Assembly: GCF_000243335.1 (NCBI RefSeq)
Contig: NZ_JH597773.1
Coordinates: 320,365 to 384,364, forward strand
Length of the DNA: 64,000 bases
Reading direction: 5' to 3'
Origin: Leptonema illini DSM 21528
Lineage (GTDB): Bacteria; Spirochaetota; Leptospiria; Leptospirales; Leptonemataceae
Both the position numbers and the translations under genes were made by a program. How positions within the stretch are numbered: position 1 is the stretch's first letter; every line of letters starts with the position of its first letter. Positions 1 through 7,621 of the stretch are shown here, one piece after another. Under the pieces are notes generated by a model, which saw nothing but the letters and a program-made list of their open reading frames with translations, was not told the DNA's origin and ran no database searches.

Positions 1-1181
1 GGCTTTATACGTTTGATCCGGCCCTGAACAACACGGCCATCGCAAAAAGCGCCATCTCGTACATCGACGCGAAGCATGACCGCCTGTTCTATCGCGGTTA
101 TAATATCGAAGAGCTTGTCGAACGATCGACCTTCGTCGAGACTGCCTTTCTTCTCATATACGGTAAACTGCCGAGCGCCGAAGAGCTGGCCCAATTCTCA
201 AACGGATTGAGCAAGCATTCGATGATCCATGAATCGATGCGCAACTTCTTCGATTCCTTTCCTGGCAAAAGCGTCCATCCGCTTGCCATTCTTGCCACGA
301 TGGTGACGGGGCTTTCGGGCTATTACCCCGATTCATTCGAGGAGCATATCAGCAAAGGCGTCGATATTCGCATCCGCCTGCTTGCGAAGGTTCGCACGCT
401 CGCCGCCTGGTCCTACAAGAAATCGGTCGGCCAGCCCATCGTATATCCGCGCGACGAACTTCCCTATTGTACGAACTTCCTGAACATGATGTTCGCCATT
501 CCTGCCGAGGCTCATGTAGTAACGCCGGCCGACGATCGTATTCTCAATCAGATGCTCATTCTATACGCCGATCATGAGATGAACGCCACGACAACGACGG
601 TTCGCGTCGTCGCCTCGGCCCGAGCCAATCTTTTCGCCTGCATCAACGCCGGCATCTGCTCGCTCTGGGGATCGCGCGAATCCGACGCAACGATGCCGCC
701 GGCGCTCATGCTTCTTCGCATGATCGATAACAATCTGACTCCCGATCAATACTTCGAGAAATTCTTACAGGGCCGCGAACAGCTCAAGCTGAACGGCTTC
801 GGTCATGCCGCTTATGAAGGCGAAGATCCGCGAGCGAAGATCAGCCGCCGCATCTTCCACGACTATCTGAAATCGCATCCCGAAGCGAAGTATGATCCGC
901 TCATTCAAAAAGGCCTCGACGTCGAGCACTTCGCCATGAACCATACGGTCTTCAAGCAACTGAAGATGTACCCGAATGTGGAGTTCTACTCAGCGCTGAT
1001 CTTCAAGATGCTCGGTATTCCGCCCGAGATGAATAACGTGATCCGCACCATCGGTAAACTTGCCGGCTGGCTGGGCCACTGGTCCGAAGCTCGGCAGGAT
1101 ACCGAACGCCGCGTCTACAGACCGAGACAGATGTATTCAGGCGATCTCAACCGATCCTACGTTCCCATCGAGCAGAGATAA
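1..1181 (+). CDS. Citrate synthase-like protein, N-terminus outside the window, altered active site
   Basis: Open from the first bases in frame 3; 392 residues are visible, so roughly the first 35 of a type II citrate synthase are missing. The whole length aligns with E. coli GltA as I remember it: YRGYNIEELVE, VGQPIVYPRDELPY, FLNMMF, DHEMNATTTTVR, GFGHAAYEGEDPRA and RPRQMYSGD are family blocks. Several key residues differ. HADHE reads YADHE. The GPAHGG loop holding catalytic His264 reads GSRESD. NVDFYSG, holding catalytic Asp362, reads NVEFYSA. Arg387 aligns with Lys. His305 (GFGH), the DPRA Arg and the RPRQ Arg are kept. It is therefore probably a paralogue with changed or lost activity rather than the housekeeping enzyme. 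The family call is secure; the function is open. Confidence 0.85.
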   Translation, partial: LYTFDPALNNTAIAKSAISYIDAKHDRLFYRGYNIEELVERSTFVETAFLLIYGKLPSAEELAQFSNGLSKHSMIHESMRNFFDSFPGKSVHPLAILATMVTGLSGYYPDSFEEHISKGVDIRIRLLAKVRTLAAWSYKKSVGQPIVYPRDELPYCTNFLNMMFAIPAEAHVVTPADDRILNQMLILYADHEMNATTTTVRVVASARANLFACINAGICSLWGSRESDATMPPALMLLRMIDNNLTPDQYFEKFLQGREQLKLNGFGHAAYEGEDPRAKISRRIFHDYLKSHPEAKYDPLIQKGLDVEHFAMNHTVFKQLKMYPNVEFYSALIFKMLGIPPEMNNVIRTIGKLAGWLGHWSEARQDTERRVYRPRQMYSGDLNRSYVPIEQR

Positions 1182-1183
1182 GG

Positions 1184-1215
1184 CCCGATGCCGCTCTCAC
1201 TCTCATCGGGGGCAC
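1184..1215 (+). terminator. Stem-loop after the citrate synthase-like gene
   Basis: CCCGATG at 1184-1190 pairs with CATCGGG at 1204-1210 across a 13-base loop, three bases after the stop codon. The T-run is weak (CTTTT near 1217), so this is only a probable terminator. Confidence 0.4.
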
Positions 1216-1252
1216 GCTTTTCGGTGAGGGTGGAGGCGCTGCGGGATTTCGA

Positions 1253-1558
1253 TCAGTCTTTCTTTTGTTTTTTGCGCCCCAGCATGCGGGATAGAAACGG
1301 GATGCGAATACCCAGGCGTTCGAGGGCGTAGGTGAGCAGCAGCACAGCGGTGCCTTCGTCAAGCCATCCTACGATGGGGAATGCATCGGTGGGTTCGGGA
1401 ATCACAACATAAACCGCTGAGAGAACGGCGACGGCGATCCAGAACCATTTCAGCCATCCGGTCGGCTTAACAGGGCCTTCTTCGGCGGCGACCGGGACGG
1501 CATCTTTTACGGGAGCCTCGGTATTTGACGGTGCTTCGTTCATGCGATCCTGATTCAT
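1253..1558 (-). CDS. Small membrane protein, DUF1232/YkvA-like
   Basis: This 101-residue protein has an acidic, Pro/Ala-rich N-terminus (about 1-32), a hydrophobic segment beginning WLKWFWIAVAVLSAVYVV, then PEPTDAFPIVGWLDEGTAVLLL and a basic tail ending RKKQKKD. The block PxDxxPxxGWLDE is the hallmark of the DUF1232 (YkvA-like) inner-membrane family, whose function is unknown. Its start overlaps the stop of the upstream recX-like gene by four bases, so the two are translationally coupled. The basic tail suggests a cytoplasmic C-terminus. Confidence 0.6.
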   Translation of the reverse strand: MNQDRMNEAPSNTEAPVKDAVPVAAEEGPVKPTGWLKWFWIAVAVLSAVYVVIPEPTDAFPIVGWLDEGTAVLLLTYALERLGIRIPFLSRMLGRKKQKKD

Positions 1559-2154
1559 ACGTTCTCCTGCCTCTGCTTGAGAAATGACTGAATACGCGAC
1601 GACGAGAATCCCCGTCTCGCAAGGGCCTGTTTTAACGCCGGCCCTTCTTTGCTGCGAATGCTCGACGATTGCATGGCAATGTCAAGCGCCTCGTGCCATT
1701 CGTCTTCTGAGACGGCCTGCAATGCCTGCGAGATGACGGCGTCATCAAAGCCGGCCGCCTTCAGCTCCATCTGCAGACGCTGCTCGCCCTGTCCCTTTTT
1801 CAGGCGACGCCCCACCTCACGCGTGGCCACCCACAGCGTATCATAGGAGTCGCTGCGCACAATATGACGAAAGATTCGCTCGGCTTTCTCACCGGAAAAT
1901 CCAAGAGAGGCGATCTTTGTCTTGAGGCGACCGGGCGTCCACGTTCCTGAGAGCGAAGATTCAAGACGTCGGATGGCCGTTTGTTCTTCAAGGCTGAAAT
2001 CCTCTGATAAAAGATCCGTTGCCTGCTCTGCATCTTGATCACCTGTGGCGCCCGCCTGCGCGTGATGCGATGAAGCCGGATTTCTATTGTCGGGACTGCC
2101 CCACATGTAAGTAACATTGCCTACGGTTACGTGTTTCTGCGCTTTCTCTTTCAT
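1555..2154 (-). CDS. recX: RecX-family regulatory protein
   Basis: A protein of 199 residues. The first 55 or so are low complexity and not family-like. The remainder is made of repeated three-helix units typical of RecX: RRLESSLSGTWTPGRLKTKIASLGF, then TREVGRRLKKGQGEQRLQMELKAAGFDDAVISQAL, then ALKQALARRGFSSSRIQSFL. RecX binds RecA filaments and limits recombinase activity. recA is not in the window. The gene overlaps the following DUF1232-like gene by four bases. The call rests on repeat pattern and length, so confidence is moderate. Confidence 0.65.
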   Translation of the reverse strand: MKEKAQKHVTVGNVTYMWGSPDNRNPASSHHAQAGATGDQDAEQATDLLSEDFSLEEQTAIRRLESSLSGTWTPGRLKTKIASLGFSGEKAERIFRHIVRSDSYDTLWVATREVGRRLKKGQGEQRLQMELKAAGFDDAVISQALQAVSEDEWHEALDIAMQSSSIRSKEGPALKQALARRGFSSSRIQSFLKQRQENV

Positions 2155-2399
2155 GTTATACCCGCCATAGCCCCAGATTGTAGACCCTCACCCGGACATG
2201 GGCTCAGGCCGACAGAAAGCCAGCATCAGATGAGAATTCAAAAAAGTGCGCCCCCACCGTGCCTGAAAGGATTTTTCTTGCAAAATCGCTGTACAGGAAG
2301 AAAAAGGAGCGTTAAGTGACATAATAAGGGCCCCGCTGCGAGCGATTTCTCAAGCAGGCTCTACGCAATTTTACCGCCACGGCGGATTGTGAGGATACC

Positions 2400-5147
2400 A
2401 TGATCTACACCCTGATCCTTCTGAGCTTCCTCGGCTCCGTTGCCGTCGCCTTTGTCGTACGGTATATGGATCGCAGCGAGATCCGCCAGATTCGCCGTCA
2501 GAGCGAGTTACAGCACCTTCAGCTTGAGAAGGTGGCCGACGAAAGGATCAGAGCGATCGACGATGCGACGATCGATTTCGAGATGAAGGTCCGTCAGGCT
2601 CGCTCTGCACGGGAAGAGATGACGGCCCTGCTTGACGAGAATCGCGAGCAGATCGAGATCCTCAAAGAAGACAGCCGCATCATCGACCGCGTTCAATCCG
2701 AGATCCGCCGTATCGCTGAAGAGGCCTCTGAGGTGAATAAACAGGTTCATCTTCTGGAAGCAGGCCTTGAGCGCGTCGGCCGCACACGCACGGTCATCGA
2801 GAATCTGGAGAAACGCACGGCCGACCTCTCTGAAAACCTGCATCTGCGCGGAGAAGAGGTGCGCGAGCGGCTTGAAGAGATCCTCAATCAGATCATCGCC
2901 GAGGCGCGCGATAAAACAAGGGAATTCGTCGAAAAAGAAAACCAGATTCTTCGCGACCTGCATGGACGTCAGGAGACGATCTCGCGCGGCCTTGATGAAG
3001 AGATGCATCAGGTCGATCTCGTTCATGAGCGTGTCGCCGGCCTTCAGGATCAGCTTGAAGAGCGCGTCTCTCTTGAGAACGTAAGACTTGAAGAGCGCTT
3101 TAATGATCTGGAGCGCCGTTTTCAGGAACGCATCCACGGCATGGAGTCCGGACTGGGACAGGTGCGCGAAACGGCTGTGAAGTCGATGAAAGAAGAGATC
3201 GCCCGCATCCGCAACGAGCTCGACAACTTCAGCCTGGAAACGATCGCTTCGCGCGACGAGATCATCAACGACACGCGGCGTATGGCGACCGGACTCGTCG
3301 ATCAGATCGAGGGCTTTCAGGCAAAATTCCTGAACGCCGAGAACCGCCTCACGAAATTGATCGACGACGGAAAATCCGGCCTGAACGAAAAATTCGAAGA
3401 GCTTGCGAATAACTACGACATGACATTCAAGGCTCGCAGCGAAGAGATGCGTTCCTCGCTTGATGAGATGAACGATGAGATCGAGCGCCTGCGCAAAGAG
3501 AAAAGCGCTCAGATCGAAGCGCAGCTGCAATCCGACTACGAGAACATCATCGGCGGCATCGCCACGGCCGGCGAACGTCTGCGCGATAGCCTGAGTACGC
3601 ATGTTGAAAATCTGCGAAGCGAGATCCAGGCGAAGATGACCGGCGATCATGAAGATCTTCTGAAAACTCGCGAGAGCTTTATTCGCATCAAAGAAGAGCT
3701 CGAAGATCGCATCGATAGCCTCGAAGATCAGATTCGCGAGGTGGGCCGGGCCCGTCAGAAGATCGAAGAATTTTCAGAGAAGGCAAAAACCGAGATCACC
3801 GAGAAGCAATCCGATCTCGTCGAAGAGCTCGAACGTCGCGCCTCTAAATTCATGGAAGAGCAGGATCAGAAGCTCGGTCGCCTTAATACGACGATCGACG
3901 AGAAGATCTCAAGACAGCTGACCATGCTTGTCGATCGCGGACAGATCCAGGTCGAAGAGCTGGAACGCCGTACCTCCGACACGATCCGTCGATCGATCGA
4001 ACACATGGAGCGTGAACTCTCTAAAGCAAGGGACGAGTTCGCCGGCATCCGCGCCGAGGTGATCAACGAGACCGAAAAGGGCCGCGATCTACGTGACGCT
4101 ATTCTTAAAGAGATTCACGAAGACCAGGGACGCATGCGCAAGTTTGAAGAAAAGCTCGCGCTCGTCGATACGGCCGAAACGCTGGCGCTGCGCCTCGACG
4201 AGGCCGTGACGGCGCTCACGGCTCGCATGAACGAGGCGCGATCCGAACGATCCGAGATGGACGCCTTCTTCAGCAAGCTCGAAAGCCTGAAAGAGATCAG
4301 ACAGAAGCTCGAGAAAGAGGTCGGATACCTGACCGAACGACGCATTCTGCTCGACGGAGCCGAAGATCGCTTCGCCTCGTTAACAGGACAGATCCAGGAG
4401 CTGGAAGCCCGTTTCGCTACAGTTGAAGGGGCCGACCGCGTTCTTGAACGAATCGAAGAACGCATGCTCAAATTCGACGAATATCGCAAGAGCTTTGAAT
4501 CGTTCTTCCGTGATCTGGCTGATCGTCGCAAGTATTTCGAAACGACGCTGAACGCCGTCGAGAAATCGAAGAAAGAGGCCGCCGATTCGGCGACAATGGC
4601 TAAAGGATTCCTCGATCAGCTCGAAAGGATCGACCTGCGCAGAGATTCGGCTAAAAAAGAGGTAGAGGCGCTTGAAAAACGCGTCGCCGGCCTGCAGCAT
4701 ATGGACCGCGAATTCCAGAAGGTCGAGGCGCGCTTCGAACAGATGGAAACCCTGTTAACCGACCTCGAACAGAAACAGGATCAGATCGCCACGATGTCGA
4801 AGAAGATAGGCGAGATCGCCAAACAGAGCGACTACATGCGCGGCGAACTCGAATCCCTGCTCTCAGAGGCGGGCGAAAAGATGGATCGCCTCTCGGCCTT
4901 CTACGAGACCGTCGACCAGATGCTGCATGATGCCGATAGAGCGTCGGCAACGACAGAATCCAGAACAGAGCCGAAACCTGCCGATCGCAAAAAGGCCGCC
5001 GGACTTGAGGAATGGAAGAAAGAAGGCATCCTCTCCCTCTATGTGAATCATAAGTGGGAGCCCGAACTGATCGCCGAACGCATGAAAATCGACGTTGCTA
5101 CCGTACGCAGCGTAATCGGAACCTACAGGCAGGCCCATCCGGTATAA
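2400..5147 (+). CDS. Giant coiled-coil membrane protein (SpiroCoCo-like)
   Basis: A 915-residue protein with one N-terminal membrane segment (residues about 2-22, ending VAFVVRYMDRSE) followed by some 800 residues of almost uninterrupted charged heptads rich in Glu, Arg, Lys and Leu. The last 45 residues form a compact helical module, WKKEGILSLYVNHKWEP...IAERMKIDVATVRSVIGTYR, resembling a helix-turn-helix. The layout matches the spirochaete coiled-coil family called SpiroCoCo. A structural role tied to the cell cylinder or flagellar machinery is possible but is inference. Its codon pattern matches its neighbours. The start ATG follows a GAGG at 2390-2393. Confidence 0.7.
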   Translation: MIYTLILLSFLGSVAVAFVVRYMDRSEIRQIRRQSELQHLQLEKVADERIRAIDDATIDFEMKVRQARSAREEMTALLDENREQIEILKEDSRIIDRVQSEIRRIAEEASEVNKQVHLLEAGLERVGRTRTVIENLEKRTADLSENLHLRGEEVRERLEEILNQIIAEARDKTREFVEKENQILRDLHGRQETISRGLDEEMHQVDLVHERVAGLQDQLEERVSLENVRLEERFNDLERRFQERIHGMESGLGQVRETAVKSMKEEIARIRNELDNFSLETIASRDEIINDTRRMATGLVDQIEGFQAKFLNAENRLTKLIDDGKSGLNEKFEELANNYDMTFKARSEEMRSSLDEMNDEIERLRKEKSAQIEAQLQSDYENIIGGIATAGERLRDSLSTHVENLRSEIQAKMTGDHEDLLKTRESFIRIKEELEDRIDSLEDQIREVGRARQKIEEFSEKAKTEITEKQSDLVEELERRASKFMEEQDQKLGRLNTTIDEKISRQLTMLVDRGQIQVEELERRTSDTIRRSIEHMERELSKARDEFAGIRAEVINETEKGRDLRDAILKEIHEDQGRMRKFEEKLALVDTAETLALRLDEAVTALTARMNEARSERSEMDAFFSKLESLKEIRQKLEKEVGYLTERRILLDGAEDRFASLTGQIQELEARFATVEGADRVLERIEERMLKFDEYRKSFESFFRDLADRRKYFETTLNAVEKSKKEAADSATMAKGFLDQLERIDLRRDSAKKEVEALEKRVAGLQHMDREFQKVEARFEQMETLLTDLEQKQDQIATMSKKIGEIAKQSDYMRGELESLLSEAGEKMDRLSAFYETVDQMLHDADRASATTESRTEPKPADRKKAAGLEEWKKEGILSLYVNHKWEPELIAERMKIDVATVRSVIGTYRQAHPV

Positions 5148-5189
5148 CCAACTCTGTGAACGACGAGTTTTAACCGTAAGGAAAAAAGA

Positions 5190-5693
5190 ATGAAACCCAC
5201 GACTATCACCATACTGCTTCTCGCAATGAGCACGGGGCTTCTGGCAGCTCCAGAAAAACGAAAAACAGAAAAGGCAGAAAAACCCGCCGAAACGACGATA
5301 AAAGGCAAGAAGCCCGAGCAGATGGTGGCGATCTTCTTTGATCTTTTTCGTAGCCGCGGGCCGGCGCAGGCCGTCGACTATATCTTCTCGAACAACCCTA
5401 ATATTTACGAAAGACAGGACTCTGTGGGCGCCCTGAAAGAAAAAGTGGGAAAGCTTGAAGAGATGCTTGGCAAGGAGCACGGGCAGGTTCTGATTCAGGA
5501 CCGACAGTTTGCCGATACCATCAGGGTCATTTCGTATCTTGTGAAGTACGATCGCCAGCCTTTGCGCTTTACCTTCGTTTTCTACAAGGCTGAAAACCGC
5601 TGGGTGACCTATCAGTTCAACTTCGATGATCCGATGGACGAGGCGACGACGAGAGAAACGCGATCACTTAGCTTCGAGCCGGTCGTACAGTAG
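5190..5693 (+). CDS. Exported hypothetical protein
   Basis: 167 residues. An N-terminal signal peptide (MKPTTITILLLAMSTGLLAA) is followed by a Lys/Glu/Ala-rich linker and a globular part of about 120 residues ending RFTFVFYKAENRWVTYQFNFDD. The pattern of two helices and then a beta sheet ending in W-x-x-Y-Q-F resembles small NTF2-like (DUF3887-type) exported proteins, but I do not recognise the family firmly. It follows the coiled-coil gene by 42 bases with AAGGAAAAAAG as ribosome site, so it is probably co-transcribed. Its 3' end overlaps the convergent Rrf2 gene by 30 bases. Confidence 0.6.
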   Translation: MKPTTITILLLAMSTGLLAAPEKRKTEKAEKPAETTIKGKKPEQMVAIFFDLFRSRGPAQAVDYIFSNNPNIYERQDSVGALKEKVGKLEEMLGKEHGQVLIQDRQFADTIRVISYLVKYDRQPLRFTFVFYKAENRWVTYQFNFDDPMDEATTRETRSLSFEPVVQ

Positions 5694-6104
5694 CTTGGCT
5701 GCCTGGCGCACCGTCATGCGAGCCATGTCGCGGCGGATGCCGTCTTTAAATCGCACCCAGCCATGATGCAGCGGACACGGTTTGTCGTCGCTGCATCCGG
5801 GCCACTCCATCACACATCGATCAAGATGGCGATCGTATCCGGTGAATGCGATGACGTCGTTCACCGTAAGATCCATATTTTCTTCTGGAATATAAAAACC
5901 GCCGGTGGGACCGGTGCTCGATCGCAGAATCTTGTTTTTCACAAGTGACTGGATAATCCTCGCCAGGTAGCTGCGAGAAACGCCCAGCGCCTCTGACATC
6001 TCCTTCACCTTGTAGTAGCGGTTCTCTTCATAGTGCCGGGCCAGGAAAAGCACGGCCTTGAGAGTAAGAATCGTCTGGCGGTCGAAGAGGATTGTTTCCA
6101 TCAA
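5664..6104 (-). CDS. Rrf2-family transcriptional regulator, likely Fe-S
   Basis: The 146 residues have the Rrf2 layout: a winged helix (YYKVKEMSEALGVSRSYLARIIQSLVKNKILRSSTGPTGGF) followed by a dimerisation helix. Three cysteines in CVMEWPGCSDDKPCPLHHGW, spaced C-x6-C-x5-C, sit where IscR, NsrR and RirA bind a cluster, and CPLHxxW is typical of such members. It could therefore sense iron, NO or redox state. The gene lies two bases after the stop of the SRPBCC gene on the same strand, so the regulator is the last gene of a three-gene run. The target promoters are unknown. Confidence 0.85.
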   Translation of the reverse strand: MMETILFDRQTILTLKAVLFLARHYEENRYYKVKEMSEALGVSRSYLARIIQSLVKNKILRSSTGPTGGFYIPEENMDLTVNDVIAFTGYDRHLDRCVMEWPGCSDDKPCPLHHGWVRFKDGIRRDMARMTVRQAAKLLYDRLEAK

Positions 6105-6106
6105 TG

Positions 6107-6787
6107 TCAGATTTTTCTCTCTACCGCACAGCTTCCATTCATTTCAGATGGCGTGGCCCGAAATTCTGCTGTAGGATTAGTCAGGAAACGACGCAGATGC
6201 GTAACGATGCCGGGGGCCTCCTTCCTCATGCCGTATTGAATTAGAGACTCAGGAACAAGTGGCAGGCCCGGATCAAAGAAAACCCTGTAATAAAGCAGTG
6301 TGCTTTTTCCATCCTCTGACTGGTAGAGAGTCCAACTTCCGGAATTTCCCGTTAAGGTTCCGTCTACCCGTTCCCAGGAGAGCGTGCACGTGGAGGGCGA
6401 CTTCACGGCTCGATGCAATGACCAGCGGTCATCAAACGGCCAGGGAAAATCAAAAACGGCCCTTTGTACTTCAGATCCGTCCGATCCGACACGTTCGACG
6501 GCACTGCTTATAACGGAAGGATAGATCGCCTTTTGAAACGACGTATCAGCAAGCGCCTTCCACACCTGTGCCGGAGGGGCCTCAATCCAACCGATTACCG
6601 TTATGGTTCCCCCCTTTTCGTGCCTCTGTAGATGGGTCAGGACGTCTCCCTGGTTCAGACTTCGCCGCTGAATCGTCGTTAGCGGAAGAGCCGAAAGACC
6701 CATAACGGGCCCCCAGAGAACAGCCAGCCCGAAAAGCAAGGTCGCCTTCCGGGCAAGCGAGCCGGTATTACGAAAAAGAGGCATCAC
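6107..6787 (-). CDS. Exported SRPBCC/START-like domain protein
   Basis: 226 residues with an N-terminal hydrophobic segment (LFGLAVLWGPVMGLSAL) that looks like a signal peptide. From about residue 60 it reads as a polyketide-cyclase/START-like fold: GWIEAPPAQVWKALADTSFQKAIYPSVISSAVERVGSDG, then FPWPFDDRWSLHRAV, GNSGSWTLYQSEDGKSTLLYYRVFFDPGLPL and a C-terminal helix. Such domains bind lipids or hydrophobic ligands in a deep pocket. It lies between a lipoprotein gene and the Rrf2 regulator on the same strand. The start could be either of two adjacent ATG codons. Confidence 0.65.
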   Translation of the reverse strand: MMPLFRNTGSLARKATLLFGLAVLWGPVMGLSALPLTTIQRRSLNQGDVLTHLQRHEKGGTITVIGWIEAPPAQVWKALADTSFQKAIYPSVISSAVERVGSDGSEVQRAVFDFPWPFDDRWSLHRAVKSPSTCTLSWERVDGTLTGNSGSWTLYQSEDGKSTLLYYRVFFDPGLPLVPESLIQYGMRKEAPGIVTHLRRFLTNPTAEFRATPSEMNGSCAVERKI

Positions 6788-6790
6788 TGT

Positions 6791-7144
6791 TCAATATACC
6801 TCGCCGTACACCGATGTCGTTACAGGAGTGATAAAAAAACTGATCGGAGGAAGGATGGCCCACCAGTAGGTTTCATCGGTTTGCACAATGACGACCTTCC
6901 GTCCGCGATTCTGTCGGGCCTTTTTCGTGAATTCGTCCATCGTGGCATCGAGCCCCGCATCGAAGTAAACGGGATACACACTGACGAACAGATAAACGCC
7001 GATACGCGAGGTCTTTTGCATACCGATGGGAACGGCTTCCTGCTGTCCCTGCACTCCGTTATAACGTCGGGAAAGCGTCGTTGTGCTGCACGAGGCAAAC
7101 AGGAGAATCCCTATTAGAATACACGGAAATAAGAGTCGGTTCAT
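6791..7144 (-). CDS. Small lipoprotein of unknown function
   Basis: 117 residues. The signal peptide ends in lipobox FASC (MNRLLFPCILIGILLFASC), so Cys19 is the lipidated residue. The mature part has two segments resembling the beginning and end of small TRL-like lipoproteins: RIGVYLFVSVYPVYFDAGLDATMDEFTKKARQNRGRKVVIVQTDETYWWAILPPISFFITPVTT. I do not assign a function. It is the first gene of a tight run with the SRPBCC gene (three bases apart) and the Rrf2 regulator. Confidence 0.6.
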   Translation of the reverse strand: MNRLLFPCILIGILLFASCSTTTLSRRYNGVQGQQEAVPIGMQKTSRIGVYLFVSVYPVYFDAGLDATMDEFTKKARQNRGRKVVIVQTDETYWWAILPPISFFITPVTTSVYGEVY

Positions 7145-7328
7145 TCTGAAACTCCGAAAGAGATGATAAGGCCTGCCCAGAGAAACCCGGTCAGGCCGGA
7201 TTCGACCACCCTGCGCGATAAGCCCCTGTCAGGCAACGACGAAATCCCGCATCCGGTGCGCTTCGTAGTTGACCGCCCCCCGCTTTCTCGCTATACTGGA
7301 CGGAGTATTCTGTACGGAGACCAAGACA

Positions 7329-7550
7329 ATGTCTGAAATGACCCAGGAAAAACGCCAGTTTAGCGCCGACATGAGCGTAGGCGAGGCGATGCAAACGCAT
7401 CCAGAAGCAGGGCTGGTTTTCTCCAGTTATCATCTTGGCGGCTGTTCACACTGCTCCATCAACGAGCTGGAGACCATCGAGCAGGTATGCATGGGTTACG
7501 GTGTTCCCGTTGACCAGCTGCTCGACAGTCTGAACAACCTTCTGGATTGA
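7329..7550 (+). CDS. DUF1858 redox-disulfide domain protein
   Basis: I chose the ATG at 7329, giving 73 residues, because GGAG precedes it by about 10 bases and the family starts near here. The protein reads FSADMSVGEAMQTHPEAGLVFSSYHLGGCSHCSINELETIEQVCMGYGVPVDQLLDSLNNL. This is the DUF1858 / hybrid-cluster-associated disulfide domain with its GGCxxCx10-12EQVC pattern, a probable redox or metal site. Proteins of this type occur beside Fe-S and nitrosative-stress genes. Here it stands alone, divergent from the lipoprotein run and convergent with pepA. Confidence 0.85.
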   Translation: MSEMTQEKRQFSADMSVGEAMQTHPEAGLVFSSYHLGGCSHCSINELETIEQVCMGYGVPVDQLLDSLNNLLD

Positions 7551-7571
7551 TTTCAGGGCTCCGGCCCGTCA

Positions 7572-7592
7572 GCCGCCCGGTCTTCGGGCGGC
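7572..7592. terminator. Probable bidirectional terminator between DUF1858 and pepA genes
   Basis: GCCGCCCG at 7572-7579 pairs perfectly with CGGGCGGC at 7585-7592 across a five-base loop, between two convergent genes. Pyrimidine-rich sequence follows on the plus strand, but there is no clean T-run. Confidence 0.5.
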
Positions 7593-7621
7593 CGCTTCTC
7601 TTCGCTTTGCCTTTGCCCCGA

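Noticed and set aside
2318-2328. GACATAATAAG shared with 19779-19789 as a common promoter element
   Set aside because: Both lie ahead of genes, but the distances to any -35-like sequence differ (about 40 versus 14 bases), so a shared promoter is not supported.
2508-3650. Long minus-strand open frame opposite the coiled-coil gene
   Set aside because: It mirrors the heptad codons of the plus-strand gene, has no family content and no ribosome site; it is a shadow frame.
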